Notes: a model not told the origin generated them from the sequence alone. A stretch of 26,039 nt of DNA from VGPE01 sp031431395 (GCA_031431395.1 JANPDJ010000149.1:1-26039), one strand, 5' to 3'. Positions 1 through 7,509 are shown, numbered from the stretch's first letter. Numbers and translations are program-made.

Positions 1-348
1 TGGCGCATCCGCGGCCTGGGTGACCGGATCGTCGGAGGCGTGGGCATGCGCCTGGGGCGCCGGGATCCGAACAGGCTCTGGGTGGGCGATGCGCTGGACT
101 TCTGGCGCGTCGAAGAAATCCGCCGACCTGACGTCCTGCGACTGCGAGCGGAGATGAAGGTGCCGGGCAGGGCATGGCTGCAGTACGAGGTGGTCCCCGA
201 CGGCGACGGCAGCAGGCTCCTCCAGACGGCCTTCTTCGAACCGAAGGGCCTGCCGGGCCTTGCCTACTGGTATCTCCTCTACCCTGCCCACGCGGTCATC
301 TTCCGGGGCATGGTGAGGAAGCTGGCGCGACAGGCGGAGAGAAGCTGA
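1..348 (+). CDS. DUF2867-type protein, C-terminal part (5' truncated by window edge)
   Basis: The reading frame is open from the first base and ends in TGA at 346-348, so only the last 115 residues are visible. The fragment begins WRIRGLGDRIVGG and continues with RRDPNRLWVGDALDFWRVE and a C-terminal LLYPAHAVIFRGMVRK. This matches my memory of the DUF2867 domain (SRPBCC-like fold) that often forms the C-terminal half of NAD(P)H-binding SDR/NmrA-like oxidoreductases. Whether a Rossmann half precedes it cannot be seen. An internal GTG at 40 is very unlikely to be the start because conserved residues lie upstream of it. The next gene starts 3 nt after this stop, so the two are probably co-transcribed. 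The family assignment is good; the substrate is unknown. Confidence 0.75.
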   Translation, partial: WRIRGLGDRIVGGVGMRLGRRDPNRLWVGDALDFWRVEEIRRPDVLRLRAEMKVPGRAWLQYEVVPDGDGSRLLQTAFFEPKGLPGLAYWYLLYPAHAVIFRGMVRKLARQAERS

Positions 349-351
349 CCG

Positions 352-1068
352 GTGCATACGATGCATCCGAAGGACGCGGATTCCGGCGGACACCCCGCCG
401 CGATGCCCCTGCCGGCAGCCGGCGAGCGACCCGCCGATCCGGACGGCACCCTCCGGCTGCGCGAAGCCCAACTCGGCCGCATGCGCGGAATGCTCTTCGG
501 CTACTCCCGGCTCTTCTTCGCGACGATCCGGAACTGGACGTTCCTGTGCGTGGGGCTGATGGTCATCGGCACGGGCGGGATCGTCCCGGCGGCGGTGGTT
601 TTCGTTCCGTTCCTCGTCCCCTTCGCCTTCCTGGAGACCGGCTACCTGTTCTGGTACACGGTCTTCGCCCGTCGTCACGCCGAGTTCCTGGAGCGCGCGA
701 TCAACCGGCGGCTGGGGCGGGACGTCCTCGTGGCCCACCGCCTGGAGGCGGCGTACTTCTACCCGCCGGACGCGCCGAAGATCGCCGGCATCTCGTTCGG
801 CAACCCGATGGGCTACATGAGCGCGATGACCGTGGGATACGCCGTGGGCGCCGGGCTCGTTTGGCTGGCCGGCCTTGTTTCGACGATTGACTACGTCCGT
901 ACGCTGGGGGGCGGCATCTTCGAGGGCGGCCTGCCGGGGTTGATCGTCCCGGCCGCGGGCGCCTGGACTGGCGCGATCGCGTCTTACCTCGTGTGGTCGT
1001 CGCTGGCGCGGTCGGACGAGAAGCGCCTGCTCGCCGTCCTCGCGGAGGCCTACGGAGACCCGGCGTAG
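352..1068 (+). CDS. four-TM membrane protein of unknown function
   Basis: A 238-residue protein. I do not recognise the family. A polar, Pro/Ala-rich N-terminus (1-45) is followed by two closely spaced hydrophobic segments (about 62-82 and 84-106), a soluble stretch of about 50 residues, then two more segments (about 156-178 and 194-216). An even number of membrane spans would put both ends on the same side. The GTG start at 352 has GGAGAG about 10 nt upstream, inside the preceding gene; ATG at 361 is the alternative. It follows the DUF2867 gene by 3 nt and converges on the DICT gene, leaving only 50 nt between. It is not a recognisable transporter or enzyme, and its place beside the light-related genes is the only hint of a role. 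Confidence 0.7.
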   Translation: MHTMHPKDADSGGHPAAMPLPAAGERPADPDGTLRLREAQLGRMRGMLFGYSRLFFATIRNWTFLCVGLMVIGTGGIVPAAVVFVPFLVPFAFLETGYLFWYTVFARRHAEFLERAINRRLGRDVLVAHRLEAAYFYPPDAPKIAGISFGNPMGYMSAMTVGYAVGAGLVWLAGLVSTIDYVRTLGGGIFEGGLPGLIVPAAGAWTGAIASYLVWSSLARSDEKRLLAVLAEAYGDPA

Positions 1069-1118
1069 CCCTACGCGCTTGACGCCGCGAGTCTCCCGCG
1101 GCCCGGTCAGCCCGGGCT

Positions 1119-2210
1119 CTACCCTCTTCCGGCCACGATCACCGGGAGACCTGTCCCGGCGTGGAGTTGCCCGGGAACCATTCCCCGGAGTCGCTCGGCC
1201 AGGCTGGGACTGGCCGCGTCCGGCGGGAGGACGAAGAGGGCGCCGCCGAACCGGCGAGCGGCCTCCACCATCCCACCGTAGCCGGCACGCGTGGGGAACC
1301 AGCCGCCGGCGGTCACGCCGGCCGCTGAGGCCGCCTCGAGGTAGACGGCCAGGGCCTCGCGGCCCTCGCTGCGGGCCAGCACGGCGTCGAACAGCCGGTC
1401 CGCAGAGGGGCGATAGGCGTCGTCGCCGCGAAGGTCCGTGTACGGGCTGGCGAAGCCCTCTGCCGACCGGTCCACGAGCACCATCTCGCGATTCTCCCCG
1501 CGGGCGATCGCGACGGCCGCCAGGAAGGCGGCTCGATCCGCGCCCCGACCCACCGCAGCCACGACGGACCCGCTGCCCGCACCCGAGTCAGGCGTAGTGC
1601 CTGCCCGTTCGCTCAGCGCGGCGAGCTCGAGTGCCGCCGCGGACGGCGGCCGGGGCGTGGCCGGCTGAGCCGGCGCGGGAGGCGCCGCGACCGGCGACAG
1701 GACCGCCCGAACGAGCATGTCCACCACCCCCGGGTCGTCGGACACGAACCCGACAAACCGCTTCCCCGGAGTCGCAGCCCCGCCGACGCCAAAGGTCGCC
1801 GGGTCGCCGAGCTCGTACGAGACGAACGCCAGTGCTTCGGGGCTATCGCAGACGAGGAACCACTGGTTCTGGAGGCGACAGGAATCCGGCGGAAGCGAGC
1901 GGTAGTCGAGGCCGGCCAGTCCTGGGTGCTCGACACGCGCCCCGGTCGCCCAGACCGTCAGCTGCGTGCCGGCCTGGAGGAGATCGGCATAGCGGTCGGC
2001 CTCGACGCGCAGCTTATCGGCCGTCTGGAAGCCCACGAGCAGCCGCCCACCCCGCGCCGATCGTTCGATCTCGCGCGTGGCGCGGAGCATGTCGCGCGGG
2101 TCGTACGTGAACCGCGTGACGTCGGGCGCTCGTCCCAGTGCCTCGGCGAGCCGGCGCCCGATCTCGAAGATCCCTGCGTCGCCGGACCCGGTCGGATATG
2201 TCCAGTCCAT
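1119..2210 (-). CDS. DICT-domain sensory protein with USP-like C-terminal domain
   Basis: A 363-residue soluble protein. Residues about 13-170 look like a DICT domain, a sensory module first described with diguanylate cyclases and two-component systems in light-responsive bacteria: FEIGRRLAEAL, then GGRLLVGFQTADKLRVEADRY near 54-74, then NQWFLVCDSPEALAFVSYE near 115-133. A Pro/Ala linker (172-212) leads to an alpha/beta domain (213-363) that threads like a universal-stress-protein fold (VVAAVGRG...MVLVDRS...GGALFVLPP...GLPVIVAG) but lacks the usual G-x2-G-x9-G ATP loop. ATG at 2210 has GGGAG 5-6 nt upstream. It starts 26 nt after the heliorhodopsin stop on the same strand, so the two very probably share a transcript. 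No kinase, GGDEF or HTH domain is present, so it would have to signal through a partner. The DICT call is from memory of the family; the USP-like call is weaker. Confidence 0.7.
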   Translation of the reverse strand: MDWTYPTGSGDAGIFEIGRRLAEALGRAPDVTRFTYDPRDMLRATREIERSARGGRLLVGFQTADKLRVEADRYADLLQAGTQLTVWATGARVEHPGLAGLDYRSLPPDSCRLQNQWFLVCDSPEALAFVSYELGDPATFGVGGAATPGKRFVGFVSDDPGVVDMLVRAVLSPVAAPPAPAQPATPRPPSAAALELAALSERAGTTPDSGAGSGSVVAAVGRGADRAAFLAAVAIARGENREMVLVDRSAEGFASPYTDLRGDDAYRPSADRLFDAVLARSEGREALAVYLEAASAAGVTAGGWFPTRAGYGGMVEAARRFGGALFVLPPDAASPSLAERLRGMVPGQLHAGTGLPVIVAGRG

Positions 2211-2236
2211 GTCGTCTCCCGTGTGATTCCGTCAGG

Positions 2237-3067
2237 CTAGGGCCGCAACGTGCCCGACCAGACCTGCCAGGCCAGGAGCGACTTCGCAACGAGGCTGAAG
2301 GTCATGTATGCGCGCTCGCCGTAGAGGTAGTCGCGCCAGCGGCCCACCTTCCGGTACTGCAGCACCATGTTGATCGCGAACACGTTGAAGCTGATGAAGA
2401 GCGAGATGAAGATCGCGATGACGAAGCCCGGGATCGCCGCGGCACCTTCGGCCGTCGCGCCCGTCCACAGGGCGATGAAGATCACCAGCCAGGGCGTGGC
2501 GCCGGCGAAGCAACCGAAGATGTAGTGGAGCCACTGCGGCCGTGCCCGTCCTTCGTTCGCCGCTTCCATGCTCCACCCGAAGAGGTTCATGGCCGCATTG
2601 ACGCCGAAGATGGCGACCAGCGTGCCGATCTCGCGGATGCCCACCAGAGTCGCGATGACCACGATCATCAGGCTCGAGGAGAAGGCGTACTCGATCCACC
2701 GCGCCGGGTTCTGGCCGCGGGCCAGCGAGCGCTCGTACCAGCCACGCCCCGGAAACGCCACGGCGACATGCGCGATCGCGCTCATCAGGAAGAAGATCGC
2801 CACGGCGGGCCCGATCGGAAGGTCGAACAGCAGGCGCTGTGCCGGCACGAGGGTGCGGTTGACCTGGTCGAACGCGAGGTAGCTGCTGACGATCGGCGTC
2901 GTCACCACCTTCACCACGCCCAGCGACAGCGCCATCATCGCCGCGAACTGGACGAAGTGGAGGGCGGCCAGGGCGGCATTCCAGCGGAACAGCTGGTGCG
3001 CCCGGTCCGGGGCGATCGCGGCGGCGGGAGCCGCGCCCGTGCCGAGATTGGAAGCCAGTGCAGTCAT
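2237..3067 (-). CDS. heR: heliorhodopsin (type 3 retinal light sensor)
   Basis: A 276-residue seven-TM protein that aligns by eye with the prototype heliorhodopsin 48C12 over its whole length. The retinal-binding lysine is K262 in FSLVAKSLLAWQ, followed by the family signature SGTL. The Schiff-base counterion is E126 in WIEYAFSSSLM. The two inner-cavity histidines correspond to H37 (LHFVQF) and H100 (AIAHVAV). IFGVNAAMNLFGW and GERAYM are also family-typical. Heliorhodopsins have inverted topology (N-terminus inside), do not pump ions and have slow photocycles, so they are regarded as sensors. The frame extends upstream to 3286, but ATG at 3067 has AAGGGA about 8 nt upstream and starts the homologous region. 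It is first in a unit with the DICT gene and divergent from fas1. No retinal-synthesis gene (blh, brp) is in the window. Confidence 0.96.
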   Translation of the reverse strand: MTALASNLGTGAAPAAAIAPDRAHQLFRWNAALAALHFVQFAAMMALSLGVVKVVTTPIVSSYLAFDQVNRTLVPAQRLLFDLPIGPAVAIFFLMSAIAHVAVAFPGRGWYERSLARGQNPARWIEYAFSSSLMIVVIATLVGIREIGTLVAIFGVNAAMNLFGWSMEAANEGRARPQWLHYIFGCFAGATPWLVIFIALWTGATAEGAAAIPGFVIAIFISLFISFNVFAINMVLQYRKVGRWRDYLYGERAYMTFSLVAKSLLAWQVWSGTLRP

Positions 3068-3171
3068 CGGTTTCGTTCCCTTCTGAAATGTGTTCAGACC
3101 GAGTTCGAACTTCGCGCGGCGCCGGATTGCATCGGCCGGCCGCGCACGAGATTGCCCCTGGCGCCGAGTGC

Positions 3172-3201
3172 AGCGTAGGACTGATTGTCGATCTTCGTCG
3201 A
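3172..3201 (-). promoter_or_regulatory. candidate promoter of the heliorhodopsin-DICT unit
   Basis: On the minus strand TCGACG (3201-3196) and TACGCT (3177-3172) are separated by 18 nt, a fair match to a vegetative -35/-10 pair. A transcript starting near 3165 would have a leader of about 98 nt. That leader contains two short inverted repeats, AGTTCGAACT (3102-3111) and CTGAA-N5-TTCAG (3083-3097). This is a pattern match only; an ECF-type promoter recognised by the sigma factor at 14170-14826 could equally drive the gene. Confidence 0.3.
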
Positions 3202-3243
3202 TTCGGAAATTTCGGGCAATCCGCCCGGCCCGTGGCCTTCGAA

Positions 3244-3275
3244 GAGGGGGTGACACGTGCACGTCACAACCCCTC
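3244..3275 (+). promoter_or_regulatory. hairpin/operator-like inverted repeat ahead of fas1
   Basis: GAGGGG (3244-3249) pairs with CCCCTC (3270-3275) and GTGAC (3250-3254) pairs with GTCAC (3263-3267). This gives 11 base pairs with a 2-nt bulge and an 8-nt loop. The perfect palindrome ACGTGCACGT (3255-3264) overlaps the centre. It ends about 25 nt before the fas1 ATG, just before its ribosome-binding site. It lies between two divergent genes, so it could be a DNA operator for both or an RNA element in the fas1 leader. There is no T-run, so it is not a terminator. Confidence 0.45.
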
Positions 3276-3300
3276 AACACCAACAAGGGAGATCACCAAA

Positions 3301-3702
3301 ATGGCCGACATCGTCGAGACCGCGGTCGCCGCAGGCTCGTTCAAGACCCTCGTGGCCGCAGTCACCGCTGCGAATCTCGTTGACACGCTGAAGGGCAACG
3401 GCCCCTTCACCGTCTTCGCCCCCACCGATGAGGCGTTCGACAAGCTTCCCGCCGGCACCGTGCAGGCGCTGCTGGCCGACATCCCGACGCTGACGTCGAT
3501 CCTCACGTACCACGTCGTCCCCGGTCTCGTGATGGCTGCCGACGTCGTGAAGCTCTCCAGCGCGAAGACCGTTCAGGGACAAACTGTCTCGATTGACACC
3601 AGCAACGGCGTCCAGATCGACGGCGCCCATGTCACGCAGGCGGACATCGTCACCTCGAATGGCGTCATCCACGTCATCGACTCGGTGATCCTGCCGAAGT
3701 AG
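3301..3702 (+). CDS. single-domain fasciclin (FAS1) protein
   Basis: A 133-residue protein that is one complete FAS1 domain. The H1 motif is TVFAPTDEAFDKLP (37-50), the YH dipeptide follows at 70-71, and the H2-like end is NGVIHVIDSVILP (120-132). FAS1 domains usually mediate adhesion or ligand binding and are usually exported. Here the N-terminus (MADIVETAVAAGSFKTL) enters the domain directly, with no signal peptide or lipobox, so the protein looks cytoplasmic or leaves by an unusual route. AAGGGAG lies about 8 nt before the ATG. The gene is divergent from the heliorhodopsin gene, sharing a 233-nt intergenic region, and is followed by a strong terminator, so it is probably monocistronic. FAS1 genes are common in bacterial light- and stress-regulated sets, but the role here is unknown. 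Confidence 0.92.
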   Translation: MADIVETAVAAGSFKTLVAAVTAANLVDTLKGNGPFTVFAPTDEAFDKLPAGTVQALLADIPTLTSILTYHVVPGLVMAADVVKLSSAKTVQGQTVSIDTSNGVQIDGAHVTQADIVTSNGVIHVIDSVILPK

Positions 3703-3772
3703 CCATCTGGACGGTATCGGGCCGAGGGTCATGCGAGTGCGACCCGCGGCGTGACCGTCCGCTGAGACGATC

Positions 3773-3804
3773 GAGCCCCGCCCATTCGGCGGGGCTCTTC
3801 GTTT
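3773..3804 (+). terminator. rho-independent terminator after fas1
   Basis: GAGCCCCGCC (3773-3782) and GGCGGGGCTC (3788-3797) form a perfect 10-bp stem with a 5-nt loop, followed by TTCGTTT. It lies 70 nt after the fas1 stop and ahead of the hydratase gene, separating the two transcripts. Confidence 0.8.
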
Positions 3805-3907
3805 GCCGGTTCAGCTTGCGTCCGCACGCCGCGCAGATGGCATCCTGTGCCCGGACGAACGTCGACGCGGTGCCTGCCGCTGACTCCCGCTCTTGAGGTT
3901 CGCGCAC

Positions 3908-4675
3908 GTGAACACGCATGACGCCGGCAAGCTGCTGTGGGACTCCGCTCGCCAGGGGGTCCACGATCCGTCGGAGCTGCAGGGCCGCCTCACCATGGAC
4001 GAGGCGGTGCGCGTGCAGCTCGATGTCCTGGGACGCTCCCTCGCTGCGGGCGAGCGGCAGGCCGGGTGGAAGATCGGACTGACCAACGACGCCGTGCGTG
4101 CCCTCCTGAAGAGCGAGGCACCGGTCCACGGGTACCTCCTGGAGAGTCGCGGGTTCGCGGGCGGCGGGAGCATCACCCTCGGGACGGCGTTCAAGCCCTC
4201 GATCGAATCCGAGCTGTGCCTCCGGCTGGGCGCTGACCTGCGCGGCCCCGGCGTCACGACCGCCGACGTACTGGAGGCGCTCGACGCGGTGTGCCCGGCG
4301 TTCGAGCTGCTCGAGGGACGTGGCGACATGGCTGCGGACCTGCCGCTCAGCACCGCGGACAACGTCCGCCAGTGGGGATACGTGCTGGGGCAATGGGTCA
4401 GCCCCTATCCGGCATCCCTCGACCTCGCCGCCGTGCGGGCGGTCGTGCGCCAGAACGGAGACGTCGTGGTGGACGTCCTGGGTCGCGACGCGATCGACGA
4501 CCAGGTGCAGGCCGTCGCGTGGCTTGCCAACAGCCTGGCGCGGTTCGACCGCGTCCTGGAGCGCGGGCAGATCATCATGTCCGGCTCGTACCACGGCGCA
4601 AAGCCCATCGATACGGGCGACCACTGGGAGACCACGTTCTCGGGCATCGGGACGGTGACGAGCGACTTCGCCTGA
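3908..4675 (+). CDS. 2-keto-4-pentenoate hydratase / oxalocrotonate decarboxylase family protein
   Basis: A 255-residue member of the MhpD/fumarylacetoacetase-like family, which hydrates 2-hydroxypenta-2,4-dienoate or decarboxylates 4-oxalocrotonate in the meta-cleavage degradation of aromatics. The family metal ligands appear as E100 and E102 in IESELCL and E133 in AFELLEGR. GWKIGLTN (53-60) and TADNVRQWGYVLG (149-161) are also typical, and the length is normal. GTG at 3908 has TTGAGG 8 nt upstream; a TTG at 3893 would add five residues. No dioxygenase, hydrolase or aldolase of a meta-cleavage pathway is nearby, so the true substrate is uncertain and the gene may be a stand-alone paralogue. 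It has its own upstream terminator and ends at the twin hairpins before the convergent M81 gene. Confidence 0.85.
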   Translation: MNTHDAGKLLWDSARQGVHDPSELQGRLTMDEAVRVQLDVLGRSLAAGERQAGWKIGLTNDAVRALLKSEAPVHGYLLESRGFAGGGSITLGTAFKPSIESELCLRLGADLRGPGVTTADVLEALDAVCPAFELLEGRGDMAADLPLSTADNVRQWGYVLGQWVSPYPASLDLAAVRAVVRQNGDVVVDVLGRDAIDDQVQAVAWLANSLARFDRVLERGQIIMSGSYHGAKPIDTGDHWETTFSGIGTVTSDFA

Positions 4676-4681
4676 CCGCCC

Positions 4682-4734
4682 GACCGGGGCACGAGACCCC
4701 GGGCCGCCGCTGACCGGGGCACGAGACCCCGGGG
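4682..4734. repeat. twin identical hairpins (direct repeat) between convergent genes
   Basis: A unit of about 22 bp (gaccggggcacgagaccccg plus gg) occurs at 4682-4703 and again at 4712-4733, exactly 30 nt apart. Each copy folds as CCGGGG-cacgaga-CCCCGG. The pair sits between the hydratase stop and the M81 stop. It may act as a two-way stop for converging transcripts, although neither copy has a T-run. Confidence 0.7.
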
Positions 4735-4785
4735 CCTGAAGCTACCGGCGCGCGGCCAGTCGCCCCTCGACCGCTCGCCGGCGGC

Positions 4786-6372
4786 TCAGCTGGCGTCGCG
4801 CTCCAGCGGGAAGAGCGGCCGACGGCGATGGCGGTAGTCGAAGCCGGCGAGATCGTTGGCCGTCACGCCCGGCGTGTCCACCAGCACGATCTCCGACGCG
4901 ATGCGGCCGTACGCCGGGCGGGGGGAGACGACGCCCTTCGCGGCGACGATCCGGCTGGCGCGGGGATCAACACCCGCGGCCGTCAACTGGGCGAGGCTGA
5001 TGGGCGCCACGAGGCGGGTTGTGAGCACGATCACGTGCCCATCGGTGGTGTCGAGCGTGGCGGTGCGCCCGGCTTCGAAGAACCGGAAGCCGCCGTGGGT
5101 GGGCTCCGGATCCTCGAAGCTGCCGTCCGTCAGCGTACGCACGCGACCGGTGACCCGAACCGGGCGGCCGTGGAGAGCATCAGTGTGTGCGCCGACGTCC
5201 AGGGTCACGGTGGAACCCGCCCCTGCTGCGTCGCACGCGGCAACGGCAGGCGGGTCGAACAGGATGCAGAGGAAGCCCCGAATGCCAAGTCGCTGCGCCG
5301 CTTCCAGGAGGATCGTCGAATCGCCCGGGCCTCCCCCGCCGATGTTGTCACCGACATCCATGAGGACGACGGGGCCGACTGAAGGAACCGGGCCCAAACC
5401 GGCGGGCGCCGACCCACCGGCGGGCGCCGACCCACCGGCGGCCGACGACGGAGCCCCCGGCCCGAACCCGGCCGCGGTCATCGCCGCGTCGGCCGCCTTG
5501 AGCGCCTCATCGGTCTTCGGGACGCGACCGACGAACTCGGCCCGGCGCGCCCAGGCGCGATCGGCCATCCAGCGTGCGGCGTCGGCGGCGGCCGCCTCGT
5601 CGCCGTCGCTGACCGCGAGGAATGCCATGCCCATCTTCTCGACGTCGGACCAGGGGTAGCCCTCCGCCACGCTTGCCGTGAGGATCTCCGGCCGCGCCAG
5701 GACGGCTTCCAGGTCCGCGCAGATCTCCCGCATCGGCGACACCGCGGTCTCCTGGCGGACGATCTCGATGGCCGCAGGGATCTGCGCCAGGGCCTGGACC
5801 GGCCGGATCTCGCCGCGGATCGTCCGGACGATCAACCCGGCGCATTCGAGCGCGCGCTCGCGCGTGTCGAGGTGCGGGTTGGTCCGGTAGACGGTGGTGA
5901 CCGTGGTCCCCTCGATCATCGCGGGCGACAGGTTCGCGTGCATGTCGTTCGTCATGCCGATCGGGAGATCGGGTCCCACCGCCACGCGAACGCGCCGGAC
6001 CACCTCTCCGTCGGCGTCGGGGAACACCTCGGAGACGGCCGCGCCGTGCAGCGCGAGCAGCACGCCGTCCCACGGACCGCCGTCGCGGATCAGCCGGACG
6101 ATCTCGCCAACGATGGTCTCGAACGCGTCGGCGGTGATGGTCCCGGACGGGTTCGCATACGTGAAGAGCAGCGGCTCCACAACGACCCCTGGGGTTTCGC
6201 CGATGGCGAGGAAGCCGGCCACGTCCGTCAGGGACGTCGCGTAGACCTCCCGGATCTCGTCACCGCGGAGGATGCCCTCGTCGGCGAACCATGCGAGATC
6301 CGCGGGCACCACGGAGAACGTGTTCGTCTCGTGGGAGATGCCGGCCAGGGCCAGCCGGATGGGTGGAGCCAT
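4786..6372 (-). CDS. M81 family metallopeptidase (MlrC-like)
   Basis: A 528-residue protein of the MlrC family, named after the enzyme that cleaves linearised microcystin in Sphingomonas. Most members in other bacteria have unknown substrates. The N-terminal domain carries ISHETNTFS (12-20), LALHGAA (106-112), TNDMHANLSP (141-150) and TNPHLDT (164-170), which hold the likely zinc ligands. The C-terminal domain has DVGDNIGGGGPGDST (339-353). Between the two domains is an extra Gly/Ala/Pro stretch (about 303-332) with the six-residue unit GGSAPA repeated, encoded by an 18-bp tandem repeat at 5401-5436. ATG at 6372 has AGAGGGG about 6 nt upstream. It lies 95 nt downstream of the SDR gene on the same strand and could be read through from it. 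Function beyond hydrolase is not inferable. Confidence 0.88.
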   Translation of the reverse strand: MAPPIRLALAGISHETNTFSVVPADLAWFADEGILRGDEIREVYATSLTDVAGFLAIGETPGVVVEPLLFTYANPSGTITADAFETIVGEIVRLIRDGGPWDGVLLALHGAAVSEVFPDADGEVVRRVRVAVGPDLPIGMTNDMHANLSPAMIEGTTVTTVYRTNPHLDTRERALECAGLIVRTIRGEIRPVQALAQIPAAIEIVRQETAVSPMREICADLEAVLARPEILTASVAEGYPWSDVEKMGMAFLAVSDGDEAAAADAARWMADRAWARRAEFVGRVPKTDEALKAADAAMTAAGFGPGAPSSAAGGSAPAGGSAPAGLGPVPSVGPVVLMDVGDNIGGGGPGDSTILLEAAQRLGIRGFLCILFDPPAVAACDAAGAGSTVTLDVGAHTDALHGRPVRVTGRVRTLTDGSFEDPEPTHGGFRFFEAGRTATLDTTDGHVIVLTTRLVAPISLAQLTAAGVDPRASRIVAAKGVVSPRPAYGRIASEIVLVDTPGVTANDLAGFDYRHRRRPLFPLERDAS

Positions 6373-6467
6373 CGGAACCCCTCTGGATCATGTGTTCGGC
6401 GTCAGGCGTGCGGATCGTAGCCCACAGTCGAGCCCGCGGGGGCGGTTCGTGGCGCCGAGATCCCGCC

Positions 6468-7427
6468 TCAGTCCGGGGCCGGGTCGGGATCGCCGGACAG
6501 CTCCACGATGGCGTCCCAGATCTGCCGTCGTTCCGTCGCGGAGAGCCGCGTGCCGGGGAACCGGTCGAACGGGCGCGGCCGCCGGTCCAGGAACAACTTG
6601 CCGCGCATGCCACCCGCGTCCGGGTCCGTGGCGAGCCAGGTGATGGTGTCGGCGCCTTCCGCCGGCGTGCGCAGCAGCGGTCGCATCGTCTGGTAGAAGC
6701 CCGGCAGCGCCTCGGCCAGGCCGGGTGTATCGGCCCAGCCGGGATGCATCGCATTGATCGCGAACCCGGTTCCGGCGAGCCGCCGCGCCCATTCGCGCAC
6801 CAGGGTCACCTGGAGGCGCTTCGCCCGGGCGTACGCGCGCGACCCCGAATACGGCTCGGACGTCCACTGCAGGTCGTCCAGGTGGACGCGCTGGGTGTAC
6901 ATGCCGCCCGATGTCACGCTGATGACGCGCGCGCCACCGGTCGCCCCGAGCAGCGGCAGCAACCCGGAGATCAGGACGAACGGACCCACCACGAGCGTCG
7001 CCAGGGTGGACTCGATCCCGTCCGGGCTTTCGGTCCGCTCGGCGAAGATGGCGCCGGCGTTGTCCACCAGCACGTCCAGCCGGGGCTCCGTCGCGCGCAC
7101 CTGGGCCACCGCCGCCCGCACGGAGGCCATTGACGCCATGTCGGCGACGGCGATCGGGAACCGGTCTTCGCCGTGCTGTGCCACCAGCGAATCCCGGACG
7201 GCCGAGAGCCGTTCCAGGCTTCGTCCCACGAGCACCACCCGCGCCCCGAGGGACGCGAGGGCCTCCGTGGCCGCCCGCCCAAGGCCCGACGTGGGCCCCG
7301 TGACAAGCACCGTCCGGCCGGCCAGTGCGTCCGGCGCGGGGGATTCCCATCCAAACAGGCTCCGGCGGAGAACTATTCCCAGGCGGGTGAAACTGCCGGC
7401 GATCGACAATTCGGCCAGACCGTCCAT
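6468..7427 (-). CDS. short-chain dehydrogenase/reductase (DHRS12-like)
   Basis: A 319-residue SDR-family NAD(P)-dependent oxidoreductase. From the ATG at 7427, the cofactor motif TGPTSGLG is at 43-50, DNAGA around 122-126, the catalytic Ser in SVTSGG at 173, YARAK at 199-203 with Tyr199 and Lys203, and MHPGWADTPG at 227-236. An N-terminal leader of about 40 residues (AELSIAGSFTRLGIVLRR...) precedes the Rossmann fold and resembles the DHRS12/retinol-dehydrogenase-like branch. A TTG at 7445 with AGGGAG upstream is an alternative start that adds six residues. It is divergent from the SRPBCC-FAD-DUF1365-CFA unit, with about 80 nt between starts. SDR genes are regular members of bacterial light- or singlet-oxygen-induced clusters. 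The substrate is unknown; a lipid or retinoid alcohol or aldehyde is possible but unproven. Confidence 0.88.
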   Translation of the reverse strand: MDGLAELSIAGSFTRLGIVLRRSLFGWESPAPDALAGRTVLVTGPTSGLGRAATEALASLGARVVLVGRSLERLSAVRDSLVAQHGEDRFPIAVADMASMASVRAAVAQVRATEPRLDVLVDNAGAIFAERTESPDGIESTLATLVVGPFVLISGLLPLLGATGGARVISVTSGGMYTQRVHLDDLQWTSEPYSGSRAYARAKRLQVTLVREWARRLAGTGFAINAMHPGWADTPGLAEALPGFYQTMRPLLRTPAEGADTITWLATDPDAGGMRGKLFLDRRPRPFDRFPGTRLSATERRQIWDAIVELSGDPDPAPD

Positions 7428-7509
7428 GATCACCCTGAGATCCAACCCAAACTCCCTGCTGAATGCGGGCCCGCACCCACCGGTTTACGGCCCAGAATGG
7501 AGAAACACC

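Noticed and set aside
1084..1102. GCCGCG-N7-CGCGGC hairpin after the membrane protein and DICT genes
   Set aside because: Short stem, no T-run on either strand, and such hairpins are frequent at this GC content.
3184..7409. Shared decamer gatcgacaat near heliorhodopsin and SDR starts
   Set aside because: The second copy is inside the SDR coding sequence, on the other strand relative to its gene; probably chance.
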